From assembly GCA_963825565.1 (NCBI GenBank), contig CAWGTW010000004.1:1-64000 (forward strand): a stretch of 64,000 bases of DNA, given 5' to 3'. Below, piece after piece: positions 42,104-49,966 of the stretch (positions within the stretch are counted from its first letter, which is position 1; every line of letters begins with the position of its first letter). The notes beneath the pieces are model-generated. The model saw only the letters and a program-made list of their open reading frames with translations, was not told where the DNA came from and did no database searches. The translations under genes were made by a program, and so were the position numbers. Source of the DNA: JBFGCT01 sp963825565 (GTDB taxonomy: Bacteria > Actinomycetota > Acidimicrobiia > Acidimicrobiales > Ilumatobacteraceae).

Positions 42104-43038
42104 CCGCCGGTGCCGGTCCCGGTGCCGCTGCCGTCGAGCGTTCCGACCTTGTCCTCGATGAGCCTGCCGAGCTCGCCGAAGTCGCCGGTCTCGAACATGT
42201 TCTCGAGCTCGGCCAGTGTGGCTTCGTCGAGCAGCGTGCCGAAGTCGCCGGACTCGAACATCTCGTCGAGCAGCGTGCCGAAGTCGCCGGACTCGAACAT
42301 CTCGTCGAGCAGCGTGCCGAAGTCGCCGGACTCGAACATCTCGTCGAGCGGGAGGTCGCCGAGCATCTCGTCGAGCGGGAGGTCGCCGAGCTCCATGTCG
42401 AAGACGGGGAGGTCATCGGGCAGGAGGTCGGCACACGCCTGCTCGGCCGCTTCCCACTCAGCCTTGCCCTCCTCGAAGAACGACGTGTCGAACGTCGTCA
42501 CGTCGCCGGTCGCCTCGACGGTGATCGTGTCGCCGGTCTTGGTGACCACGACCGACCCGTCGCCGCTGCCGAAGTCGAACACCGACAGCGCCTCCGCGCC
42601 GTCGCCGCCCAGGTTCTCGACGACCACCGATCCGTTCCAGTCGTCGGCGCCGAGTCGGCCGATCTTGCCGAACACGCCGCCGAGCTGTTCGTCGAGGCAC
42701 CGTTCGAACGCCTCGAAGTCGGCCGTCACCTCGGCAAGATCCAGGCCCGGGCCGTCGCTGCCGCGATCGTCGGCCGGAGCGTCGTCGCTGTCCTGGGCGC
42801 CGTCGCCCGGTTCGTCGGTCGGGGTCTCGTCACCGGGGGCGTCGTCGATGGGAGCCGCCGCCGAGCTCGTCGAGATGCTCGGTCGGTCGGCGCCGACGAG
42901 CTGGCTCCCGACGACCAGACCGCCGGCGACGACGACTGCGACGAGCGCTGCGATGCCGCCGATCGCCAGCCGGCTCCGTCCCTGGTCGGGCCCGGCCTCG
43001 GGCTGTTGGGGGAGCTGGGGCGGGGGGAGTGCGTCCAT
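42100..43038 (-). CDS. Membrane-anchored acidic protein with tandem DEMFESGDFGTLL repeats
   Basis: 312 residues. A Pro-rich cytoplasmic start (PPPQLPQQPE) and one TM helix (IGGIAALVAVVVAGGLVVGS, 25-45) precede a long acidic extracellular part. Residues 50-95 are Asp/Gly/Pro-rich. A central domain contains FERCLDEQLGG and a second Cys (EQACADLL), likely disulfide-linked. Then come two 9-residue GDLPLDEM repeats and three exact 13-residue DEMFESGDFGTLL repeats, followed by two diverged copies (LENMFETGDFGELG). Asp/Glu periodicity suggests calcium binding or a flexible stalk, by inference. It is divergent from the two-component genes with a matching promoter, so it is a probable target of that regulator. 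Confidence 0.7.
   Translation of the reverse strand: MDALPPPQLPQQPEAGPDQGRSRLAIGGIAALVAVVVAGGLVVGSQLVGADRPSISTSSAAAPIDDAPGDETPTDEPGDGAQDSDDAPADDRGSDGPGLDLAEVTADFEAFERCLDEQLGGVFGKIGRLGADDWNGSVVVENLGGDGAEALSVFDFGSGDGSVVVTKTGDTITVEATGDVTTFDTSFFEEGKAEWEAAEQACADLLPDDLPVFDMELGDLPLDEMLGDLPLDEMFESGDFGTLLDEMFESGDFGTLLDEMFESGDFGTLLDEATLAELENMFETGDFGELGRLIEDKVGTLDGSGTGTGTGG
42232..42348 (-). repeat. Three identical 39-bp in-frame tandem repeats
   Basis: Units at 42232-42270, 42271-42309 and 42310-42348 are identical base for base. Each encodes 13 residues of the acidic protein. Exact identity indicates recent expansion or conversion. Confidence 0.85.
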
Positions 43039-43080
43039 CTGCGTTCCTTTCGTGGGGGACGATCGATCGTCGAACGACCA

Positions 43081-43197
43081 CCAGTGTGCCCGGACGACCT
43101 GAGATGAAGCTGAGGACGTCGGTGATCACGACTCGCTCGCCGCACGTGAACGTCCGAACGGCTTCTCAGGTCGCGCTCAGCCGGGTTCGGGCACACT
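43081..43197. promoter_or_regulatory. Divergent regulator-binding region with paired CTCAG-N6-CTCAG half-sites
   Basis: CTGAG occurs at 43099-43103 and 43110-43114 and, inverted, CTCAG at 43165-43169 and 43176-43180. Both pairs have the 11-base spacing of OmpR/PhoB-family direct repeats. Each pair is followed, reading toward its own gene, by 7 or 8 bases and GGGCACACT. The two halves form one imperfect inverted repeat, so both genes have the same promoter layout. Confidence 0.6.
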
Positions 43198-43872
43198 GTG
43201 CACGTGCGGATCCTGGTGGTCGACGACGAGCAGCGCCTGGCGGCCTCGGTCGCCCGCGGGCTGCGCTCGGAGGGATTCACGGTCGATGTCGTCCACGACG
43301 GTGTCGACGCGCTGTGGCGGGCGAGCGAGGTCGACTACGCGGCGATCGTGCTCGACATCATGCTCCCCGGGAAGAACGGCTACGAGGTATGCCGCGAGCT
43401 GCGGGCGCGTGGGAACACGACCCCGATCCTGATGCTGACCGCCAAGGACGGCGACTTCGACGAGGCCGAGGGACTCGACACCGGAGCCGACGACTACCTA
43501 CGCAAGCCGTTCTCGTTCGTCGTTCTGGTCGCCAGGCTGCGGGCGCTGCTCCGGCGCGGCCAGGTCGCGCCGGCCGAGATCGCACTCGCGGTCGGGGGGC
43601 TGACGCTCGAGCCACGCCGACTCACGTGCCGGATCGACGACCGGTCGGTCGAGCTCACACCCCGCGAGTTCGCGGTGCTCGAGCTGCTCGTGCGGCGGGC
43701 GCCCGGCGTGGTGTCGAAGTCGAGCTTGATCGACGCGGTGTGGGGCCTGGAGTTCGACGGCGATCCGAACATCGTCGAGGTGTACGTCGGCTACCTCCGC
43801 AAGAAGCTCGGCAAGGACGCCGTGCGCACCGTGCGCGGCGCCGGGTACCAGCTCGGGGTCGATCGCCCGTGA
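43198..43872 (+). CDS. OmpR/PhoB-family response regulator
   Basis: 224 residues, GTG start. Receiver domain 1-120 with acidic pocket Asp9/Asp10, phosphoacceptor Asp53 in IVLDIMLPGK, Thr in MLTAKDG and Lys in DYLRKPFSF. Winged-helix domain 128-222 with LEPRRLTCRID, SVELTPREFAVLELLV, DPNIVEVYVGYLRKKLG and VRTVRGAGYQL. It is 10 bases ahead of its kinase. The 11-base-spaced repeats just upstream suggest autoregulation together with the divergent acidic protein gene. Confidence 0.93.
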   Translation: MHVRILVVDDEQRLAASVARGLRSEGFTVDVVHDGVDALWRASEVDYAAIVLDIMLPGKNGYEVCRELRARGNTTPILMLTAKDGDFDEAEGLDTGADDYLRKPFSFVVLVARLRALLRRGQVAPAEIALAVGGLTLEPRRLTCRIDDRSVELTPREFAVLELLVRRAPGVVSKSSLIDAVWGLEFDGDPNIVEVYVGYLRKKLGKDAVRTVRGAGYQLGVDRP

Positions 43873-43882
43873 GGGTGGGGCG

Positions 43883-45340
43883 GTGAAGCTCTCCGTACGG
43901 TTGCGCCTGACGATCGTCGTCGCCGTGCTGATGGGCGCGCTCGCCGCGGCGGCGGCGTTGATCGCCCCGAACGTCGTCGAGAACGTGCTGGTCGACGACA
44001 TCCTCGACGCAGCGGCCGAGGAGCAGAGCGCGGTGCTCGACCAGGAGCTCTTTGCCGACTTCGGGTTCGAGGAGATCGACCTCGGGCTCGGTTCGTTCCT
44101 GTCCGATGCGCTGCTGAAGCAACTGCTCGCCGACCAGGCCGACGTCGATGCGCTGATCGCGCTCGGCGGGGGCGACGAGCTGATCGTCGCGCTGGGAGGG
44201 ACCTCGTTCGTCGCCGTCGACGACCGGGGAACGCTCGCGCCGTTCCGCGCCGACCCCGCCTCGCTCGAGCAGCCGGTGCTCTCGGTCTTCGAGATCGTCA
44301 AGCTCGAGCCGCTGGCCGACGAGTTCCTGCTCTTCGGCCAGGACGTCTTGGTCGGCGAGCCGTTCCCCGAGGCGGAGCTCGCCACGGGTGTTCGGCGGAT
44401 CGACGGCGTCGAGTACATCGTGTTCGGCGACGTGGCGTCGGTCGAGCAGACCGTGTCGAGCGTGCGCGACGTGCTGTGGGTGGCGACGCCGATCGTGACC
44501 GTCCTCGCCGCGTTGCTGGCGTGGACGCTGGTGAGCCGGACGCTGCGGCCGGTCCGCTCGATCACCGAGCAGGCGGCGACGATCTCGGGTGGGACGCTCG
44601 AGACCCGCGTGCCCGTCCCCTCGACCGGTGACGAGGTGGCCGACCTGGCGTCGACGGTCAACGAGATGCTCGATCGGCTCGAGGCCGACGATCGGCGGCG
44701 GCGGCGATTCGTGTCCGACGCATCGCACGAGCTGCGGTCGCCGGTGGCGGTGATGCGCAGCGAGGCCGAGGTGGCGCTCAGGGATCCGTCGGCGACCGAC
44801 GTCGAGGAGCTGGCGGGAGCGGTCGCCCACGAGTCCTCCCGGATGGCGACGATCATCGACGACCTGCTGGCGCTTGCCCGCCACGACGAGGGGCTGCCGC
44901 CGCCGACCACCGTGGTCGACCTGGACGACATCGTCCTCGCGGAGTCCGGGCGTGCCCGCCGGGTCGCAGTGGACGCGACCCGGGTGTCCGCAGGGCGCGT
45001 GCCCGGCCGGGTCGACGAGCTGACCCGGATGGTCGGGCACCTGCTCGACAACGCCGCCCGCCATGCCGACCACCGGGTGCAGGTCTCGCTCCAGACGACG
45101 AACCACGCGGTCGTGCTCGCCGTCGACGACGACGGTCCGGGCGTGCCGCTCGATCAACGCCGGGCGATCTTCGAGCGGTTCACCCGCCTCGACGAGGCGC
45201 GCACCCGCGACCAGGGCGGGGCCGGCCTCGGGCTGGCCGTCGTCGCCGGCATCGCCGGCCGGTCCGGCGGGACGGTCACCGTCGGCGATTCCCACCTCGG
45301 CGGCGCCCGCTTCACCGTCACCTGGCCGACGACCGCGTGA
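43883..45340 (+). CDS. Sensor histidine kinase
   Basis: 485 residues, GTG start. TM1 10-30, extracellular sensor 31-195 rich in Asp/Glu/Leu, TM2 198-217, HAMP 218-270, HisKA with His282 in DASHELRSPVA, and the HATPase domain with N-box LLDNAARHA, G1 DDDGPGVP, F-box FERFTRLD and G2 GAGLGLAVV. Cognate to the preceding regulator. The acidic ectodomain and the acidic divergent target gene suggest an extracellular cation or envelope cue, an inference without direct sequence proof. Confidence 0.93.
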   Translation: MKLSVRLRLTIVVAVLMGALAAAAALIAPNVVENVLVDDILDAAAEEQSAVLDQELFADFGFEEIDLGLGSFLSDALLKQLLADQADVDALIALGGGDELIVALGGTSFVAVDDRGTLAPFRADPASLEQPVLSVFEIVKLEPLADEFLLFGQDVLVGEPFPEAELATGVRRIDGVEYIVFGDVASVEQTVSSVRDVLWVATPIVTVLAALLAWTLVSRTLRPVRSITEQAATISGGTLETRVPVPSTGDEVADLASTVNEMLDRLEADDRRRRRFVSDASHELRSPVAVMRSEAEVALRDPSATDVEELAGAVAHESSRMATIIDDLLALARHDEGLPPPTTVVDLDDIVLAESGRARRVAVDATRVSAGRVPGRVDELTRMVGHLLDNAARHADHRVQVSLQTTNHAVVLAVDDDGPGVPLDQRRAIFERFTRLDEARTRDQGGAGLGLAVVAGIAGRSGGTVTVGDSHLGGARFTVTWPTTA

Positions 45341-45456
45341 CCGGTTGCCGGCGCACGCGCGACCTTCCCGCCCGGCGGGTTCAGGGGGTGCCTGAGGTCC
45401 GGGCGCCGGGAGGACAACGCCTAGTCTTCTCGGGTCCGCGACCGGAGGAGTACACG

Positions 45457-46116
45457 TTGACCGGAGTCGTCAGCATCATCGTCATCCTGCTGTTCTGGCG
45501 GTTTCTGATCCTGTTCGGGACGGCGGTCTTCCAGGCCGTGGGCCTCAGCCCGGAGGCGGCCGCCTTCGAGGCGCGGTCGGCGATCACCGGCTCGGGGTAC
45601 ACGACCAGCCAGTCCGAGCTGGTCGCACGGAATCCGGCGGCCGGGCGGACGGCGTCGATCCTGATCCTCACCGGCTACTTCGGTCCGGCGACGATCCTCG
45701 CGCTCCTCGGCGTGAGCTTCGTGATCCCGACCAGCGACGACCTGTCGGTTCGCGTCGTCGTGCTCGTCGGCTTGCTGGTCGCACTGTTCGCGGTCGATCG
45801 GATCGGGTTGATCCGGGCGATCGCGTCCCGGCCGTCGAAGGCGCTCGCCAGGCGGATGGTCGGCGCCACCACGTTCGAGACGTGGATCGAGGTCGGTGAC
45901 GACGCGGTCGCGTCGCTCGTGCTCCCCTCCGATCCCGCTCGCAGCCAGGCAACGCTGGCCGCACTCACCGGGTCCGATGTGACCCTGCTGGCGATCGAGC
46001 CCGCCGCCTCGGCGTCGGGATCGGTCACGATCGACCCGAGTGGCGCGGCGCCCGGCGATCGGCTGGTGCTGTTCGGCCCGCAGCAGGCCCTGGCACCGCT
46101 CCGCAAGCTTGCGTGA
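45457..46116 (+). CDS. Membrane protein with TrkA-C-like cytoplasmic domain
   Basis: 219 residues from a TTG with GGAGGAG 7-12 bases upstream. Three TM segments (VVSIIVILLFWRFLILFG, ILILTGYFGPATILALLGVSFV, VVVLVGLLVALFAV) flank the motif AAFEARSAITGSGYTTSQSELV, which recalls the pore-loop SA.TG.G.TT of TrkH/KtrB subunits. The C-terminal 75 residues (VATTFETWIEVGDDAVASLVLP onward, with GDRLVLFGP) look like a TrkA-C ligand-binding domain. The protein may be a minimal ion-channel or transporter regulator. The family is recognised only by these motifs. Confidence 0.6.
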   Translation: MTGVVSIIVILLFWRFLILFGTAVFQAVGLSPEAAAFEARSAITGSGYTTSQSELVARNPAAGRTASILILTGYFGPATILALLGVSFVIPTSDDLSVRVVVLVGLLVALFAVDRIGLIRAIASRPSKALARRMVGATTFETWIEVGDDAVASLVLPSDPARSQATLAALTGSDVTLLAIEPAASASGSVTIDPSGAAPGDRLVLFGPQQALAPLRKLA

Positions 46117-46297
46117 CCGAATACCGCGAACCTCGACAACTTCGGTCACACAAACCGACCCACGCCGCGTCGGGCCTTGTGTGACCGAAGGTCGCGAACC
46201 TCGACCTGCGTGGTCACACAACTCCGGGAGCGGAAGCCGCGGCTCGGTTTGTGTGACCGATGATTGCGGACGTCGACGCGTTCGGTCACACAAACCG
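46113..46297. repeat. Array of three TTTGTGTGACCGA hairpins
   Basis: Arms at 46113-46121/46141-46149 (GTGACCGAA), 46177-46186/46212-46221 (TTGTGTGACC) and 46245-46260/46282-46297 (CGGTTTGTGTGACCGA, 16-bp perfect). Units are spaced about 64-68 bases. Loops share a GCGAACCTCGAC-like core in the first two and a relative in the third. The array fills the gap between convergent genes. Confidence 0.75.
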
Positions 46298-46319
46298 TGG
46301 GTTGGTTCGGTCTGTTCGG

Positions 46320-48461
46320 TCAGCGCGGGGTCGGCGTCGGAGGAGCGCCGATCGGACCGTTGAGGACCTGGGCGTCGATGTCGTCGGCGAGCCCGGGGAG
46401 CTCCTCGAGCGGGCCGACGTCCCAGTCTCGGCCCAGTTGGGTGACAACGCTCGCATCGGCCAGCACTTCGCCGGGCTGGGCCAGCGAGGCGAGCGAGACC
46501 GCAATTCCCGGTGGGTCGCCCCATGCGCCGAACGAGAGCTGCTGGTTCCCGAGCACCCCGGTCGCCACGTCGCCGGCCGCCAAGCCCGCCCGAACGCTCA
46601 GGTCCTGTCCGAACTCCGCGCCGACTGCGGCGACGCGCTCGATCGCGGCGAACACGAACGCCGCAGCGTCGGCCGACCTCGCGTCGTCCTGGTCCAGCCC
46701 GGTCAGGTAGAGCTGGCCGCCGGACGACCGCTGCACCCGCTCGGCGCCGAACCGCTCCATCAGCGCGTCGGCCTCTTCGGCGAGGCGGTCGGCGAGCTCC
46801 AGCGCCAGGTCGACATCGGCGCCGGCGGCCTCGGGGATCCCGTCGATCGTGAGCGCGATGGCGGTCGCCGTATCGAAGATGTCCTCGATTCCCTGCTCGC
46901 CGCTGCGGACGCGCTCGACGAGGCGACCCGGGAGCGCGGCCCGCAGCATGTCGATGATGCGCTGCTCCTCGCCGACGATGGCCTGCTCTCGCGACGCGAG
47001 CTGCCGGGCGACGCCTTCGAGCTGTCGTCCGACGTCGCCGAGCTCGTTGCGGCCGAGGTCTTCCACCTCGGTGTCGAGATGGCCGTCGGCGATGCGCGCC
47101 GCGGCGCCGACCAAGACGTCGACCGGGCGCGTCAACATCCGAGCGAGGAGCCAGCCGATCAGGGCGATCAGGGGGAGCAGGATCGCGAGGACGACGAGCA
47201 TCGCCCGCACCAGTGCGCGGAGCGCCGCGTCCGATTCGGAGGTGTCCTGCTCGACGATCACCGCCCAATCGAGCCCGCTCACCGCGATCGGGGCGGCGGT
47301 TGCGAGCACCTCGGTGTCGAGGTAGTTCCTCACCGTTCCCGTGAACTCGTCGCCCTCCAACGCGGCGTCGACCGCGGCGTTGTCGACCTGCTGGATCAGG
47401 ATCGGTGATCCGACCGTCTCGATCAGCTCGACCACGCGTTCGTCGTCGGTGCTCGTTGCGGCGCGGCGGAGATAGTCCTGCGGATCCTCGATCCAGACGC
47501 GCGACTCCGATCGGAGGGTGCGATCGGGTCCGACGACGTAGGCCTCCCCGGTCTTCTCGAGACCGAGCAGCTCCCAGTCCTGCCCGGCGGTCATCAGGTC
47601 GGTCAGCGCGGTGGCCGGGATCTCGGCGACCAACGCCCCGACCACGCTCGATCCTGATCGCACCGCGGCGGCGACGAACAGGACCGGCTCGCCCGCCGTC
47701 GGGATGTAGAAGACAGCGTCCGACAGGCTGGCGTCACCGACCGCGATGCCGCCGAGCTGTTCGAGCGCGCTCCCGATTCCCTGGATGTTCGGGTACTGGT
47801 CGCCGACGCCGGGCCAGCTCAACCCATTCGTGCCCAGCTCGATCCGCTTCTTCACCGAGTACACGACCTGCTGGGAGTCGGCGTCGACCAGCAACAGGTC
47901 CGACAGCCCGGCGCTGTTCGACAGCTGCCTGAGGAGCGGGTGGTGCGCCGCGTGGGCGGCGCTGTAGTCCGATCCGTCGCCGGCGTCGTCGAGCAGGGCG
48001 CGCTCGTCGGGCGGGTTGGGGTTCGACGCGATGTACAGCTCCTGGACCGAGCGGCCGGCGGCGGTCTTCGGGACCAGCGAGGTCGCGGGGATGTCGACAC
48101 CGGCGGCGACGAAGGGCGGGAGGTTCTCCGTCTCGTAGACCGTGACGAGACCGTCGATCTGCTCGGCGCTGATGTCGTCGTCGAGCCGCCCGTACCCGTC
48201 CGCCAGTTCGACGAGCGCCGCGGCGAGGCTCGGGTCGGCGGCAAGGGCCGCCACCTGCGATTCGATCCGCGCGATGCCGTTCGAGACGGCTTGGACGCGA
48301 GTGTCGCGCACGCCCTCCAGCTGCGACTCGACACTGTCGTCGATCAGCGCGCGGGCGAACACGAAGTTGACCGCCGAGAGCAGGAGGACCGAGACGAGGG
48401 CGACGCCGACGAGGGTCAGCGACAGGCGTCTGCGGAGGCCGGTCCGACGCGGATCGCTCAT
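46320..48461 (-). CDS. Cache-like receptor with HAMP and degenerate class III cyclase domain (A)
   Basis: 713 residues, third gene of the operon. TM1 10-32, a long ectodomain with LYIASNPNPPDERALL and LDDAGDGSDYSAAHAAHHPLL, as seen in sensors of other class III cyclases, TM2 about 395-420, HAMP, coiled coil, and a cyclase-homology domain 500-690. Of catalytic positions the first metal Asp survives (LTIDGI). The second GD motif is replaced by SSGGQLYLTG, and the V-N-x-A-x-R transition-state motif by WGDPPGIAVSLASL. It is therefore predicted catalytically inactive or strongly altered. ATGA overlap with the channel gene. Confidence 0.75.
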   Translation of the reverse strand: MSDPRRTGLRRRLSLTLVGVALVSVLLLSAVNFVFARALIDDSVESQLEGVRDTRVQAVSNGIARIESQVAALAADPSLAAALVELADGYGRLDDDISAEQIDGLVTVYETENLPPFVAAGVDIPATSLVPKTAAGRSVQELYIASNPNPPDERALLDDAGDGSDYSAAHAAHHPLLRQLSNSAGLSDLLLVDADSQQVVYSVKKRIELGTNGLSWPGVGDQYPNIQGIGSALEQLGGIAVGDASLSDAVFYIPTAGEPVLFVAAAVRSGSSVVGALVAEIPATALTDLMTAGQDWELLGLEKTGEAYVVGPDRTLRSESRVWIEDPQDYLRRAATSTDDERVVELIETVGSPILIQQVDNAAVDAALEGDEFTGTVRNYLDTEVLATAAPIAVSGLDWAVIVEQDTSESDAALRALVRAMLVVLAILLPLIALIGWLLARMLTRPVDVLVGAAARIADGHLDTEVEDLGRNELGDVGRQLEGVARQLASREQAIVGEEQRIIDMLRAALPGRLVERVRSGEQGIEDIFDTATAIALTIDGIPEAAGADVDLALELADRLAEEADALMERFGAERVQRSSGGQLYLTGLDQDDARSADAAAFVFAAIERVAAVGAEFGQDLSVRAGLAAGDVATGVLGNQQLSFGAWGDPPGIAVSLASLAQPGEVLADASVVTQLGRDWDVGPLEELPGLADDIDAQVLNGPIGAPPTPTPR

Positions 48462-49966
48462 CGGAGGCCTGCCTCTGACGATGCGTCCGGCGCTGGCCCG
48501 GCCGAGGCGCGGGCGATACGGCGCAGCGCCCGGTCGATTCGCCGGCGGCGCGTGACCGCGAGCTGATCGAGCACGTTGGCGAGCTCGGGGGCCAACGCGA
48601 TCGCGCGGGCGGCGGCGTCGGGCGGGATGCGCAGCACGTCGCAGTCGGTGACGGCGGTGACCAGGACCGGCTGCTCCGCGTCGGTCGGATCGTCGAGGAT
48701 GCCGATGATCTCACCGGATTCGATGTCGAGCAGGCTCACGTCGGCCTCGTCGGGCCTCCGGAGCACCAGGCTTGCCCGCCCACGGTCGAGCAGGAAGAGG
48801 TCGCGGCGCTCCCCTTGGCTGACGATCGTCTCGCCCTGCTGATACTGGTCGACCGTCGCGTTGGCGGCCAGGTGATCGAGCACGTCGTCGTCGAGCTCGG
48901 CGGCGACCGGCGCGGCGACGAGCCTCCGGCGAAGATCGGCGGTGGTGAGCTGGCTCTCGATCGCGGTCTTCGCGCCGTCGAACAGGTAGAGGTCCTGGGC
49001 CGGGTTCGGCAACGGGACGCCGTGACGGTACGAGAGGTACCAGACCAGCGCGCCGAAATCGGCCTTGACGCGCGGCTCGATCGAGAAGTCGTCGATCCAC
49101 ATGTACGTGATGTAGTCGACGACGGGGTCGGCGATCTGCGAGACCGTGACCCACGGCGCAGGGTCCTCGACGACACCGGGCGTGGATCGGGCGGCGTCGA
49201 GGAACATCGCTTTCGCCGCGGTCGGCGGCGCGGTCCGCTCGACCTGGACGGGGACCATCACCCGGTGCAGCTTGCTCGGCCGGTCGAAGTTCGTGATCGT
49301 GGCCTTTGCCAACTGGCCGTTGGGAATGACGACCAGGTCGCCGTTGCGGTCCTGGACGCGGGTCGCCCGCCAGTTGACGTCGACCACGCGACCCTCGACC
49401 GCCTCGGACCGGATCCAGTCGCCAGGGCTGAACGGTTGGTCCGCGAGCAGCGTGAACCCGGAGGCGATGCCGCTCAGCGTGTCCTGGAGGGCGAACGAGA
49501 TGACGAGCGACGTCACGCCGAGGGCGGTCAGCGCGGAGGACAGGTTGACGCCCCAGACGCCGGCGATCAGGAACCAGGCGGTGGCGAGGATCAGCAACAG
49601 GCGCGGCAGGGCGAGCAACAGGCGCGGGATCGGGCGGCGGCCCGTGCTGAGCGGAAGGTCGCTCAACCGCGCGACGACGACCCGGAGGGCCGACAGCGCC
49701 GCCACGGCGCCCGACAACAGGATCGCACTGCCGAGCAGCCGGATGGCGATGTTGTCCGGCTCGACGTCGAACAGCGCACGGGCCAGGATCCACAGGGTGA
49801 CCAGCGGCACGACCCAGACGCGAAGCGTGGAGACGGCGCTGCGGTACCGCGAGTCCCGCTGGCGGAGACGCTCCTCGAACTCGCCGGCGCCGAGGATGAG
49901 GAGGGGCAGGAGGACGATGACCAGCGCCGCCCACGCAGAGTTCGAGTCGCGGAAGAGATCGCTCAT
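48458..49966 (-). CDS. MscS-family channel with C-terminal cyclic-nucleotide-binding-like domain
   Basis: 502 residues, middle gene of the operon. Four to five TM helices lead to the pore helix LTALGVTSLVISFALQDTLSGIASGF and the MscS beta domain (FSPGDWIRSEAVEGRVVDVNWRATRV, LVVIPNGQLAKATITNF). Residues about 365-480 form a CNB-like barrel: YQQGETIVSQGERRDLFLLDRGRASLVL, then SGEIIGILDDP. The phosphate-binding cassette lacks its usual Arg-Thr/Ser pair (EQPVLVTAV instead), so cNMP binding in the classical way is doubtful. The architecture is that of bacterial cyclic-nucleotide-gated MscS-like channels. Both flanking genes encode cyclase-like receptors. Confidence 0.85.
   Translation of the reverse strand: MSDLFRDSNSAWAALVIVLLPLLILGAGEFEERLRQRDSRYRSAVSTLRVWVVPLVTLWILARALFDVEPDNIAIRLLGSAILLSGAVAALSALRVVVARLSDLPLSTGRRPIPRLLLALPRLLLILATAWFLIAGVWGVNLSSALTALGVTSLVISFALQDTLSGIASGFTLLADQPFSPGDWIRSEAVEGRVVDVNWRATRVQDRNGDLVVIPNGQLAKATITNFDRPSKLHRVMVPVQVERTAPPTAAKAMFLDAARSTPGVVEDPAPWVTVSQIADPVVDYITYMWIDDFSIEPRVKADFGALVWYLSYRHGVPLPNPAQDLYLFDGAKTAIESQLTTADLRRRLVAAPVAAELDDDVLDHLAANATVDQYQQGETIVSQGERRDLFLLDRGRASLVLRRPDEADVSLLDIESGEIIGILDDPTDAEQPVLVTAVTDCDVLRIPPDAAARAIALAPELANVLDQLAVTRRRRIDRALRRIARASAGPAPDASSEAGLR

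Noticed and set aside
42232..42348. Three 39-bp repeats considered as a CRISPR array
   Set aside because: There are no spacers, the repeats are contiguous and in frame with a protein, and no cas genes are nearby.
46113..46297. The three-hairpin array considered as a CRISPR or as a tRNA cluster
   Set aside because: Units are imperfect, with palindromic arms and related loops. There is no cloverleaf, CCA or spacer diversity of the CRISPR type.
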